Positions 1 through 7,810 of a stretch of DNA of 64,000 nt are shown in pieces (position 1 is the stretch's first letter; each line of letters opens with the position of its first letter). Below the pieces are notes generated by a model, which was not told the DNA's origin, did not search any database, and saw nothing but the letters and a program-made list of their open reading frames with translations. Both the position numbers and the translations under genes were made by a program. This DNA is from Gemmatimonadota bacterium (GTDB lineage Bacteria; Gemmatimonadota; Gemmatimonadetes; Longimicrobiales; Gaopeijiaceae), in contig VXMI01000173.1 of NCBI GenBank assembly GCA_009841165.1, positions 1 through 64,000 of the forward strand. Reading direction: 5' to 3'.

Positions 1-631
1 CCCCTCCCTGGACCTGCGCAGCGACCCCCGCCCGCCGTCTGTACCGCCACCAGCCGATGAGCAGCACGATCGCAAGCACCGCCGACGCGACGAGCAGCCC
101 CCGGTTCGTGCGGGCCAGCGCGTTCATCACCGCCTCCAGGTTGTCACCCGCCAGGTAACCGACACGCACCAGCGCACCGTACCAGACCGCCGACGCGGCG
201 AGCAGCGGAGGGACCACCCGGAGCGCTCCCACGCCGGCCACACCGGCGAAGACCGGGACCAGGGCGCGAAACCCGGGCAGGAAGCGGGCCACGAAGATGG
301 CCGCGACGCCCCAGCGCCGATAGAAGGACTCCATGCGCCGCATTCCTCCCCTCGGGACAAGGCGCTGGCCGGCTCCGGTGTGGAAGAAGGCTCGTCCGTA
401 GCGCAGGCCGAGCAGATAGACCGCCACCGCCCCGGCCACATTGAAGAGCCACACGGTGAGGAACACGGGTACGATGCCGACTCTTCCGAGTCCCGCGATG
501 AAGCCTCCCACGACGATGAACGTGTCGGCCGGGACGACCGGCAGGATGTTCTCGACGACCGCGCCGGCGGCCAGTACCGGATAGACCAGCGAGGGTGGCA
601 ACCCGGTCAGCAGGTCGACCGCTCCGTCCAC
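1..631 (-). CDS. DedA family membrane protein (3' end outside window)
   Basis: Reading leftward, a frame with no stop runs off the window edge after about 210 residues. It encodes several hydrophobic helices and the DedA/SNARE-associated pattern: a VVPADTF-like stretch near residues 25-35, then a basic loop (GMRRMESFYRRWG) followed by FVARFLPGFRALVPVFAG, which matches the family's conserved F-x-R-x-x-P-G-x-R. DedA proteins are inner-membrane proteins linked to lipid flipping and membrane homeostasis. The most plausible start is a GTG at 631, 22 nt after the ispF stop, with a weak AAGG upstream; a later start cannot be excluded. It closes the fatty-acid/phospholipid run, which fits a role in the membrane. 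The family call is firm; the exact substrate is unknown. Confidence 0.8.
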   Translation of the reverse strand, partial: MDGAVDLLTGLPPSLVYPVLAAGAVVENILPVVPADTFIVVGGFIAGLGRVGIVPVFLTVWLFNVAGAVAVYLLGLRYGRAFFHTGAGQRLVPRGGMRRMESFYRRWGVAAIFVARFLPGFRALVPVFAGVAGVGALRVVPPLLAASAVWYGALVRVGYLAGDNLEAVMNALARTNRGLLVASAVLAIVLLIGWWRYRRRAGVAAQVQGG

Positions 632-653
632 TGTGTCGCCGACCTTGTCCGCG

Positions 654-1187
654 CTAGCCGTTGGAGGCTCGAACCACCGTCGCGACGGCGTGCACCGCAA
701 TTCCCTCACCCCGCCCGATCCACCCCATTGCCTCGTTGCTCTTGCCCTTCACCGACACGGCCCCGGCCCCGACACCCATCCGCTCCGCCAGGCGCGCCCG
801 CATCTCCGCCGCGCGGGGACCGATGCGGGGCCGCTCGCAGATCACCGTCACATCCACATTCCCCACCACCCAACCCTCGTCGCGCAACATCGCCACCGAT
901 GCTGAAAGCAGTTCCATCGAGTCCGCGTCGCGCCACTCCTGCTCGCCCGGCGGAAAGTGGGTGCCGATGTCACCCAGACACGCGGCCCCCAGGAGCGCGT
1001 CGATCACCGCGTGGCCCACGGCGTCCCCATCCGAGAAGCCGCTGAGCCCCGGGCTGCCGGGGAAGTGTACGCCGCCCAGCTTCAGCGGCCTGCGTGGATC
1101 GAAGCGGTGGGAATCGTAGCCGGTCCCGACCCGCACCACGGGGGAAGGGTGCTCCCCTGCCCTCCGAGCGCCGGGCGAACCGCCCAT
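654..1187 (-). CDS. ispF: 2-C-methyl-D-erythritol 2,4-cyclodiphosphate synthase
   Basis: IspF cyclises CDP-ME 2-phosphate to MEcPP in the non-mevalonate isoprenoid pathway. The protein shows the metal-binding DSH motif (D25, H27), the second ligand region SDGDAVGH with H59, and DIGTHFPP. At 177 aa it is about 18 residues longer than usual; the extra residues are an N-terminal basic stretch before VRVGTGYDSHR, so the true start may be one of the internal GTG codons. Its ATG directly follows the fabF stop with no spacing, and AGGAG of the fabF end lies just upstream, consistent with coupling. ispE, the preceding enzyme of the pathway, sits about 35 kb away in the same window. Confidence 0.95.
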   Translation of the reverse strand: MGGSPGARRAGEHPSPVVRVGTGYDSHRFDPRRPLKLGGVHFPGSPGLSGFSDGDAVGHAVIDALLGAACLGDIGTHFPPGEQEWRDADSMELLSASVAMLRDEGWVVGNVDVTVICERPRIGPRAAEMRARLAERMGVGAGAVSVKGKSNEAMGWIGRGEGIAVHAVATVVRASNG

Positions 1188-2456
1188 CTACTCCTCGAAT
1201 TTCCGTATGACCAGGCAGGCGTTGTGCCCGCCGAAACCGAACGAGTTGCTGAGCGCGGCCGAAACCGGACGCTCGATCATTCCGCCGTGGGCATACTCGA
1301 GGTCGCAGTCGTCGTCCTTCGTGGAGAAGTTGATCGTGGGCGGGATCCTGCCCGTACGGCAGACCATCGCGCAGATCACCGCCTCCACGGCGCCCGCGGC
1401 ACCGAGAAGGTGGCCCGTCATGGACTTGGTCGATCCGACGACGATGTCGTACGCCCCGGCACCGAAGACCTCCTTGATCGCCAGCGTCTCCGACTTGTCG
1501 TTGAGCGGCGTCGATGTCCCGTGGGCGTTGACGTAGCCGACGTCGCGCGGAGTCAGCTGCGCGTCCTCGATGGCCGTGCGCATCGCGGACCTGGCGCCCT
1601 CCGCTTCCGGCGGAGGAGCCGTGATGTGGTATGCGTCGCCCGAAGCGCCGTACCCGGCGACCTCGCCAAGAATCTCGACCCCGCGGGCGCGGGCGTGCTC
1701 CATGTCCTCCAGCACAAAGCAGCCCGCCCCTTCGCCGATGACGAATCCGTCCCTGGTGGCGTCGAAGGGCCGGCTCGCTCCCGCGGGGTCGTCGTTGCGC
1801 CTCGACATCGCCTTCATCGCCGCGAAACCCGCGATCGTGATCGGCGTCACCGCCGCCTCGGTGCCCCCGGCCAGCATGAGGTCGGCGTCTCCCCGCTGGA
1901 TGTGCCTCGCGGCATCGCCGATCGCATGTGCGCTCGACGCGCAGGCGGAGACCGTTGCGTAGTTGGGCCCCTGCAGGCCGTACCGGATCGAGACGAGACC
2001 CGAGGCCATGTCCGGAATGAACATGGGCACGAAGAAGGGACTCACCCGCCCGGGACCCCTCTGGAACAGGGTCAGGCAGTTCGCTTCGAGGGTTGCGATT
2101 CCCCCTACGCCGCTGCCGATGATCACACCGAAGGCGCCGGGGTCGCTTCCCGGCGGAGGGCCTGAGAGTCCGGCGGAATCCATGGCCTCCTCGGCCGCCG
2201 CGATCGCGAAGTGCAGGTACGTGTCGTACCGGCGGACTTCCTTCCGGGTCACGTACCGTCCCGGGTCGAATCCCTTCACCTCGCAGGCTATGCGCGTGGC
2301 AAAGCCTTCCGTGTCGAAGCGCGTGATGGGACCGCCGCCCGAGGTGCCCGCAAGCAGCGCGTCCCAACTTGAAGCAAGATCCAGGCCGACTGGAGTGACC
2401 ATCCCCATTCCGGTGATGGCGACCCTGCGGCACCCCTCTCTCGTGCTGCTCATCAT
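1188..2456 (-). CDS. fabF: beta-ketoacyl-ACP synthase II
   Basis: This is the elongating condensing enzyme of type II fatty-acid synthesis, joining malonyl-ACP to acyl-ACP. The thiolase-fold catalytic triad is visible: C172 in VSACASS, H312 in NAHGTST and H349 in MTGHLLGAAG. The C-terminal NSFGFGGHN glycine-rich motif is present. Length (422 aa) is normal for FabF. The N-terminus carries two consecutive Met codons, either of which could start. The gene follows acpP by 46 nt, the usual acpP-fabF order, and precedes ispF without a gap. Confidence 0.97.
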   Translation of the reverse strand: MMSSTREGCRRVAITGMGMVTPVGLDLASSWDALLAGTSGGGPITRFDTEGFATRIACEVKGFDPGRYVTRKEVRRYDTYLHFAIAAAEEAMDSAGLSGPPPGSDPGAFGVIIGSGVGGIATLEANCLTLFQRGPGRVSPFFVPMFIPDMASGLVSIRYGLQGPNYATVSACASSAHAIGDAARHIQRGDADLMLAGGTEAAVTPITIAGFAAMKAMSRRNDDPAGASRPFDATRDGFVIGEGAGCFVLEDMEHARARGVEILGEVAGYGASGDAYHITAPPPEAEGARSAMRTAIEDAQLTPRDVGYVNAHGTSTPLNDKSETLAIKEVFGAGAYDIVVGSTKSMTGHLLGAAGAVEAVICAMVCRTGRIPPTINFSTKDDDCDLEYAHGGMIERPVSAALSNSFGFGGHNACLVIRKFEE

Positions 2457-2502
2457 CCCGGCCGGGTGACCCGGTGCACCCGCCTGCCCGCGCTATCGCG
2501 TA

Positions 2503-2742
2503 TCAGTCCGCATTCTGCTTGATGTAGTCGATGGCGTCACCCACGGTGCGCATCTGTTCGGCGTCCTCGTCGGGGATGTCAATTTCGAATTCCTCCTCGA
2601 ATGACATGATCAACTCGACGGTGTCGAGGGAATCCGCGCCGAGGTCGTCTACGAACGAGGCGTCGGCGGTGACCTTGTCAGCTTCGACGCCGAGTTCGTC
2701 GATGATGATCTCCATGACCCTGTCTGCCACAGTGTCGGACAT
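2503..2742 (-). CDS. acpP: acyl carrier protein
   Basis: A 79-residue acidic protein with the phosphopantetheine attachment site [11 protein letters not shown], Ser38 being the modified residue. It carries growing acyl chains for FabD, FabF, FabG and FabH, which are its neighbours. The start chosen is the ATG at 2742 (MSDTV), preceded by GGAGA at an 8-nt spacing; an in-frame ATG 19 codons upstream would add a Pro-rich tail not typical of ACPs. A 113-nt gap separates it from fabG upstream, where I see no clear gene. Confidence 0.97.
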   Translation of the reverse strand: MSDTVADRVMEIIIDELGVEADKVTADASFVDDLGADSLDTVELIMSFEEEFEIDIPDEDAEQMRTVGDAIDYIKQNAD

Positions 2743-2855
2743 GCTCAAGTTCTCCGTGGGTGGTTTTCTTGGTGCTGAGGTTCCTGAATGGCCCGGCAAT
2801 CCGCCTGTCGCGTGACGGAGGTCCGAACCGTCGCCTCAGGGAAGGAAAGAGGGTG

Positions 2856-3602
2856 CTACATTGCCATGCCGCCGTCAACCGTGAGAATCTGGCCTGTAAT
2901 GTAACGCGCCTCCGGTCCCGCGAGGAACCGAACGACGCCGGCGACATCCTCGGGCTCCCCGAAGCGTGCCAGGGGGATCCTCTCTCGCAGATCCTCGACA
3001 ACGGAGTCCGCCAGCCCCGCGGTCATGTCGGTCGTGATGAACCCCGGTGCCACCGCGTTGCATCGGATGTTGCGCGAGGCCAGTTCCTTGGCGACCGATT
3101 TGGTGAGTCCGTGCAGTCCGGCCTTGGAGGCTGCGTAGTTGGCCTGACCGGCGTTCCCCATCAGGCCGACGACGGAGGTGATGTTCACGATGGACCCCGC
3201 CCTGCGCTTCATCATGCGGCGCGCGACCACCCGGATCATGTTGAATGCGCCGCCCAGGTTCGTCCCGATGACATCGGCCCAGTCGTCGTCGCGCAGACGC
3301 AGGAGGATATTGTCGCGGGTGATGCCGGCGTTGTTGACCAGAATCGAAACCGCGCCCTGGGCGGACTCGACGGCCGCCACCGTCTTCTTGCAGGCGACGG
3401 GATCGGCGACGTCGCAGGAGTAGGCCGCGTGGCCATCGCCCGGGAGGCCGGTCACGGCACCCGCAGCCCTCTCTGCATCCCGTGCGACAATCGCAACAGC
3501 GGCACCCGCCTGCGCCAGCGCCGCCGAGACGGCCAGGCCGATCCCCCTCGATCCGCCGGTTACGATCGCAACTCCACCCTCAAGCTCGCGCGTTTCCGTC
3601 AT
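2856..3602 (-). CDS. fabG: 3-oxoacyl-ACP reductase
   Basis: Short-chain dehydrogenase reducing beta-ketoacyl-ACP with NADPH. The nucleotide-binding TGGSRGIG is at residues 15-22, NNAG at 90-93 and the catalytic residues are S143, Y156 and K160 (YAASK). Length 248 aa is standard. The PGFI-TDMT segment and terminal VDGGMAM are typical of FabG. Its ATG overlaps the fabD stop by 4 nt (ATGA), so it is probably translated by re-initiation. Location between fabD and acpP supports the fatty-acid role over a generic SDR. Confidence 0.96.
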   Translation of the reverse strand: MTETRELEGGVAIVTGGSRGIGLAVSAALAQAGAAVAIVARDAERAAGAVTGLPGDGHAAYSCDVADPVACKKTVAAVESAQGAVSILVNNAGITRDNILLRLRDDDWADVIGTNLGGAFNMIRVVARRMMKRRAGSIVNITSVVGLMGNAGQANYAASKAGLHGLTKSVAKELASRNIRCNAVAPGFITTDMTAGLADSVVEDLRERIPLARFGEPEDVAGVVRFLAGPEARYITGQILTVDGGMAM

Positions 3603-4528
3603 CGTTCATTCTCCATGGATTCCACACTCTCCGGTGTCCCGTAGGCACGTGTCGGAACCCCTCTGGCGTTCCGTCGGTTCAAGCCCGTCAATACCCTGCC
3701 CGGCCCCAGTTCGGCAAACTGCTCGGCTCCGAGCACTCTCATGCGCGCTATGCAATCGATCCACCGGACCGGCGAGGTAAGCTGCAGGACAAGCAGGTCC
3801 TTGATGGCAACGGGGTTGTCGGCCGCTTCGGCGGTCACGTTGGACACAACGGGGAAGGCCGGGCGGCGGAACGGCAAGCCCTGCAGGTGCTGCCGGAACT
3901 CCTCGGCCGCCGGTCCCATGAGGGGCGAATGGAAGGCCGCCGACACAACCAGCTCCACCACCCGTTTCGCGCCCTTCCTCCGCGCGGCTGCGGCAATCCA
4001 GTCGATCGCGGCGCGTTCGCCGCTCACGACCACCTGGCCCCTGGTGTTGAGGTTGGCGGGCACCAGAACCATGCCGGCCTCTTCGGCTTCGCGGCACAGT
4101 TCCTCCACTGCGGTGTCTCCCAGACCCAGGAGCGCGGCCATCGACCCCGGAGCCCGGTCTCCCGCATGCGCCATCAGTTCACCCCGGCGCCGGACGGCGA
4201 GCAGCCCGTCCCGAAAGCTGTACGTGCCGGCTGCACCGTGCGCCGACAGCTCGCCCAGCGAATGTCCGGCAGCGGCGCATACCGGCCCGAGGCGGCGGGA
4301 CAGCACGCGGTGCATGGCGAGAGAATGTACGTACAGCGCGGGCTGGGCGTTTTCCGTCGCGGTCAGCACCTCTTTCGGGCCTTCCCAGGCAATGCGCGAA
4401 AGACCGAATCCGAGGGTATCGTCCGCTTCCTCGAACGCCTCCCGGGCCTCGGGAAAGTGCTCTGCAAGCGCCCGGCCCATCCCGACATGCTGCGATCCCT
4501 GGCCCGGGAACAGCAACCCGACCCTCAA
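3599..4528 (-). CDS. fabD: malonyl-CoA:ACP transacylase
   Basis: FabD moves the malonyl group from CoA to ACP. The sequence has the opening LFPGQGSQ motif at 6-13, the nucleophile Ser90 in GHSLGE and the partner H200 in SAAFHSPLM. Length 309 aa is normal. It lies 42 nt downstream of fabH and overlaps fabG by 4 nt. The reading GHSLGELSAHGAAG differs slightly from the usual GHSLGEYSAL but retains the key residues. Confidence 0.97.
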   Translation of the reverse strand: MRVGLLFPGQGSQHVGMGRALAEHFPEAREAFEEADDTLGFGLSRIAWEGPKEVLTATENAQPALYVHSLAMHRVLSRRLGPVCAAAGHSLGELSAHGAAGTYSFRDGLLAVRRRGELMAHAGDRAPGSMAALLGLGDTAVEELCREAEEAGMVLVPANLNTRGQVVVSGERAAIDWIAAAARRKGAKRVVELVVSAAFHSPLMGPAAEEFRQHLQGLPFRRPAFPVVSNVTAEAADNPVAIKDLLVLQLTSPVRWIDCIARMRVLGAEQFAELGPGRVLTGLNRRNARGVPTRAYGTPESVESMENER

Positions 4529-4570
4529 GGACTCATCTCCATCCGCACTGTGCTCCCGAACCGGTTGCGG

Positions 4571-5563
4571 CTACCAGCGCATCGCCATGGCGCCCCAGGT
4601 GAGCCCGGCCCCGAAAGCCGCCATCAGGATGTGCGACCCCGGCCCGATCCTTCCCTGCTCGACCGCTTCATCCAGGCCGACGGGGATCGTGGCGGACGAG
4701 ATGTTGCCGTAGCGGTGGAGGTTCACGAACACTCGATCCATGGGCACCCGGGCATACCTGGCCGTCGCCTCGATGATCCTGGCGTTCGCCTGATGCGGGA
4801 CCAGGAGGTCGATGTCATCGGCCTCGAGTCCGGCGGCTTGCATGGCCTTCGCGCTCGCTCCGGCCATCGCCTTGACGGCGGCCTTGAAGACCGCCGGCCC
4901 CGACATCTGCAGCATGTGCTCCCTTCTGCGGAGCCGTTCCGGGGTAAGCGCCAGGGCGGCGCCGCCGGCCGGGCGGGTAATCAGCTCCGCGAGGCTGCCA
5001 TCGGAACTGTGGTAGCTCGACAGGATGCCCTCGCCGTTCGTGGAAGGCTGCACCACCGCGGCGCCGGCGCCGTCGCCGAACAGAATGCAGGTGGCCCGGT
5101 CGTCCCAGTCGACGATCGTCGACATCTTCTCGGTGGAGACGATCAGCACGTTTTCGGCGCGGCCCGAGGCGATCTGGCCCTCGGCCATGGTCAGCGCGTA
5201 AAGGAAGCCCGTGCAGGCCGCCTGCAGATCGTAGGCGAAGCACCGGGAGGCGCCGATCATGGCCTGGATTGCGCAGGAGGTGGTTGGGAGCAGCCTGTCG
5301 GGAGTCGCCGTGGAGACGATGAGCAGGTCCACGTCCCGTGCGGACAATCCGGCCTTTTGCAGCGCGCCGCACGCCGCCTGGGCGCCCATTGCCGCCGCAC
5401 CGGTGTCTTCGTCGGCGATGCGCCGCTCCCTGATGCCGGTCCGTTCGCGGATCCAGGCGTCGCTGGTGTCGACCATGTCCTCGAGGTCGGCGTTGGTGAG
5501 CACCCTTTCCGGCAGGTAGCGGGACGTGGCCGCAATCCGTGCGACGGGAGTTGTTGTGCTCAT
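4571..5563 (-). CDS. fabH: beta-ketoacyl-ACP synthase III
   Basis: Initiating condensing enzyme that joins acetyl-CoA (or a branched starter) to malonyl-ACP. The catalytic triad is seen as C117 (AACTGF), H257 (VPHQAN) and N287 (YGNISS). Length 330 aa fits the family. Its ATG shares one base with the plsX stop (TGATG), placing plsX-fabH-fabD-fabG-acpP-fabF in the conserved bacterial order. The residues that decide starter-chain choice cannot be read with confidence from sequence alone. Confidence 0.96.
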   Translation of the reverse strand: MSTTTPVARIAATSRYLPERVLTNADLEDMVDTSDAWIRERTGIRERRIADEDTGAAAMGAQAACGALQKAGLSARDVDLLIVSTATPDRLLPTTSCAIQAMIGASRCFAYDLQAACTGFLYALTMAEGQIASGRAENVLIVSTEKMSTIVDWDDRATCILFGDGAGAAVVQPSTNGEGILSSYHSSDGSLAELITRPAGGAALALTPERLRRREHMLQMSGPAVFKAAVKAMAGASAKAMQAAGLEADDIDLLVPHQANARIIEATARYARVPMDRVFVNLHRYGNISSATIPVGLDEAVEQGRIGPGSHILMAAFGAGLTWGAMAMRW

Positions 5564-6537
5564 CAGGCACTCCTATGCGCTGCGAGGTCTCGCTCCGCGT
5601 GGGCGACCATTCCGGTACGCACCACCTGTGTCGCCACGCCCACGGCCTTCCCGATGGCCTTGTCCGACGATGCTCCGTGGCAGACGATGCAGACACCGTT
5701 TACCCCGAGCAGGGGAACGCCCCCGTATTCGGCGTAGTCGAATTCACGAAAATGGTCTTCAAGTCTTGCGTGAAGCAAATCCGATTCCAGGCGTGAACGG
5801 AAACTCTCGAAGAAAAAGTGCGCGAGCGACTCGTAGAACTTGAGCAGGACGTTGCCGCTCAGGCCGTCGCAGACGAGGACATCGCAAGCGCCGTGGATGA
5901 TGTCGCGGCCCTCGATGTTGCCGACGAAGTTCAAATCGCTGCGAGCGAGCAGGCGGTGGGTGACCTTCAGCACGCCAGGTCCCTTGACCTCCTCCGCGCC
6001 GACGTTGAGGAGCCCCACCCGGGGGCGCTCGATTCTCTCCACGTCCTGCATGTAGATGGAAGCCAGCCGGGCGAACTGGACGAGGTGTTGCGGCTTGCAC
6101 TGAAGATTCGCGCCGACATCCACGACGAGGGTCTTCCCTTCGGTAGTGGGAAACGGAGCGGCGAGTGCGGGCCGGTCCACCCCGGGGAGCAACCTGAGCG
6201 CCATCAGCGAGGCTGCCATTACGGCCCCGGTCGAACCGGCGGACACGAAAGCGTCCACCTCGCCGTTCCGTTGCAATTCGACTCCCAGCCTGATGGAGGA
6301 GCGCGGATTGCGACGTAGCGCCGAGACCGGCGAGTCTCCGGGCCCGATGCTCTGACGCGTGTGCAGGACGGTAATCCTGTCGTGACTGCCTCGGGCGCGC
6401 AGGTCGCGCTCTATGGCAGTTTCGTCGCCGATCAGGAGCACTTCGAGCCCGGGATCCCGCTCGACTGCGGCTACGGCACCACCGACTTCACTGGAGGGGG
6501 CGTGGTCCGTGCCCATTGCATCGAGGGCGATCCGCAT
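5563..6537 (-). CDS. plsX: phosphate acyltransferase PlsX
   Basis: PlsX makes acyl-phosphate from acyl-ACP, feeding PlsY in phospholipid synthesis. Recognisable motifs are the N-terminal ALDAMGTDHAP, SAGSTGAVMA (usually GNTGA), DVGAN, NVGAEEVKG, NIEGRDI and CDGLSGNVLLK. The protein is 324 aa, slightly short at the C-terminus. The gene is 32 nt downstream of rpmF, the widespread DUF177-rpmF-plsX arrangement. A membrane-associated cytosolic role is expected from the family. Confidence 0.95.
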   Translation of the reverse strand: MRIALDAMGTDHAPSSEVGGAVAAVERDPGLEVLLIGDETAIERDLRARGSHDRITVLHTRQSIGPGDSPVSALRRNPRSSIRLGVELQRNGEVDAFVSAGSTGAVMAASLMALRLLPGVDRPALAAPFPTTEGKTLVVDVGANLQCKPQHLVQFARLASIYMQDVERIERPRVGLLNVGAEEVKGPGVLKVTHRLLARSDLNFVGNIEGRDIIHGACDVLVCDGLSGNVLLKFYESLAHFFFESFRSRLESDLLHARLEDHFREFDYAEYGGVPLLGVNGVCIVCHGASSDKAIGKAVGVATQVVRTGMVAHAERDLAAHRSA

Positions 6538-6569
6538 TTCGGAACCGGGGTGGCCCGCTCAGGGGCAGG

Positions 6570-6752
6570 CTATTCTTCGTCGACCTCGTAGATGAGCTTG
6601 CCGCGGTACCGTCCCGATGTCGGGCACACGCGATGGCGGAGCGTGGGCGCACCGGTTCGGGAGCACGTTGCCAGCGTCGCTTCCGACGCCTTGTAGTGTG
6701 TCCGGCGCTTCCGCTTCCGTTGTTTCGACACCCGCTTCTTGGGAACGGCCAT
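6570..6752 (-). CDS. rpmF: 50S ribosomal protein L32
   Basis: A 60-residue basic protein starting MAVPKKRVSK, the standard L32 opening. In many bacteria L32 has a zinc ribbon of two CxxC pairs; here only C30 and C43 remain, the partner positions being T33 and S46, so the zinc site looks half lost. The remaining core (HRVCPTSGRYRGK) is clearly L32. The start is fixed by the conserved N-terminus; it lies 11 nt after the DUF177 gene. Co-transcription with DUF177 and plsX is common across bacteria. Confidence 0.96.
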   Translation of the reverse strand: MAVPKKRVSKQRKRKRRTHYKASEATLATCSRTGAPTLRHRVCPTSGRYRGKLIYEVDEE

Positions 6753-6763
6753 CTGAGTCCTTC

Positions 6764-7276
6764 CTAGTCCGTTTTCAGGGCCTTCAGTGCCGACCACCTC
6801 GGGTCGGTCCCCTCCCGGGGTTCCTCGGCCACGTATCTGTATCGCTCGACGGAATCGCCGCACGCGGTGCAGCGTCCATCCTCGTCCGCCGGCAAGTGGT
6901 ACCGCGGCACCTCCAGCAGTACCTCTTCCCGAATGGCATCTTCCAGGTCCAGCGTTCTTTCCTGGTATCCCATGGTTCGCACGTCGGGATCCGTCCCTTC
7001 CCACTCCTCGCTCGCCACGTAGAGCAGCACAAGCGGTCTTTCGACCGCGATATCCAGTGGTTTCAGGCACCGGCCGCATTCGTAGCGGACCGGAGCCCGC
7101 CAGGAGCCCCGCACGACGACCCCGCCCTCGGCCGTCAGGCTGGCCGAAGCGGTGACCTCTACCGCGCCCGAAAATTCAAGTTCCGAATCGGTCCAGATTT
7201 CGGATTCAGAAGTGACAGCCCCGTTCAGTGCCAACCTTCGGTCTCGCCGCAACCGCGGCAAATCTATTTGCAACAT
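6764..7276 (-). CDS. DUF177 (YceD) family protein
   Basis: A 170-residue protein with two Cys pairs, YECGRC near residue 67-70 and CTAC near 136-139, typical of the DUF177/YceD family that is encoded upstream of rpmF and is implicated in 23S rRNA maturation or ribosome assembly. The N-terminal half is a beta-rich domain, and the middle contains the acidic DLEDAIREEVLLEVP motif conserved in the family. It heads the lipid-synthesis run. The start ATG at 7276 lacks a Shine-Dalgarno, and a possible promoter ends only about 8 nt upstream. Confidence 0.88.
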   Translation of the reverse strand: MLQIDLPRLRRDRRLALNGAVTSESEIWTDSELEFSGAVEVTASASLTAEGGVVVRGSWRAPVRYECGRCLKPLDIAVERPLVLLYVASEEWEGTDPDVRTMGYQERTLDLEDAIREEVLLEVPRYHLPADEDGRCTACGDSVERYRYVAEEPREGTDPRWSALKALKTD

Positions 7277-7284
7277 AGATCAAA

Positions 7285-7314
7285 AAGCTAGCGCATTTTC
7301 GGAGTATGCGTCAA
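7285..7314 (-). promoter_or_regulatory. putative promoter of the DUF177-rpmF-plsX-fab run
   Basis: On the minus strand, TTGACG (7309-7314) is followed after 18 nt by TAGCTT (7285-7290), in a locally AT-rich stretch. The -35 is good and the -10 is weak. The distance from the -10 to the DUF177 ATG is 8 nt, so transcription from here would give a nearly leaderless mRNA. Inference from sequence only. Confidence 0.4.
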
Positions 7315-7350
7315 TCGCTTTCCACTTCCCACAGGGCGTCCGGAATCCCC

Positions 7351-7767
7351 TTACCCGATGCGGTCAGTTTCCGGGAAGAAGAAGGCGATCTCCCGGCGGG
7401 CGTTCTCATTCGAATCGGATGCGTGGATGGCGTTCCGCTCCTTCGACTCGGCGTGCAGCCGCCGTACGGTGCCCTCGGCCGCGTCGGCCGGATCGGTGGC
7501 GCCGATCACTTCGCGGAGTCGCGCTACCGCGTCAGGGGCCTCGAGGACCATTGGGATGCAAGGGCCGGAAGTCATGAAGTCGACCAGGGAATCGTAGAAC
7601 GGGCGTTCGCTGTGGACGGCGTAGAAGGATCGGGCGTGGGCACGGGTCATCCTGATCATCCGGGCGGCCTTGAGCGTGAATCCGGCGGCTTCGACGTGGG
7701 CGAGAATCTGCCCCGCTTTCCCGCTACCGGTCGCATCCGGCTTGATGATGGCAAGCGTCTGGGTCAT
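7351..7767 (-). CDS. ndk: nucleoside diphosphate kinase
   Basis: Ndk transfers the gamma phosphate between nucleoside triphosphates and diphosphates through a phospho-His. The 138-residue protein begins MTQTLAIIKPDA, has the catalytic H115 in NAIHASDS and the usual FY--H and RPFY segments. The start at 7767 is chosen from the conserved N-terminus and a GGAAG 6-7 nt upstream; an upstream in-frame ATG adds 22 unconserved residues. It lies 43 nt after the CBS-domain gene and ends the sucC-sucD run; sucCD with ndk is a common pairing because succinyl-CoA synthetase makes NTP. Confidence 0.96.
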   Translation of the reverse strand: MTQTLAIIKPDATGSGKAGQILAHVEAAGFTLKAARMIRMTRAHARSFYAVHSERPFYDSLVDFMTSGPCIPMVLEAPDAVARLREVIGATDPADAAEGTVRRLHAESKERNAIHASDSNENARREIAFFFPETDRIG

Positions 7768-7810
7768 CGGTTCTTCCGGCGTGGGTGCAAGGAGTGGCGC
7801 GGTAACGGAA

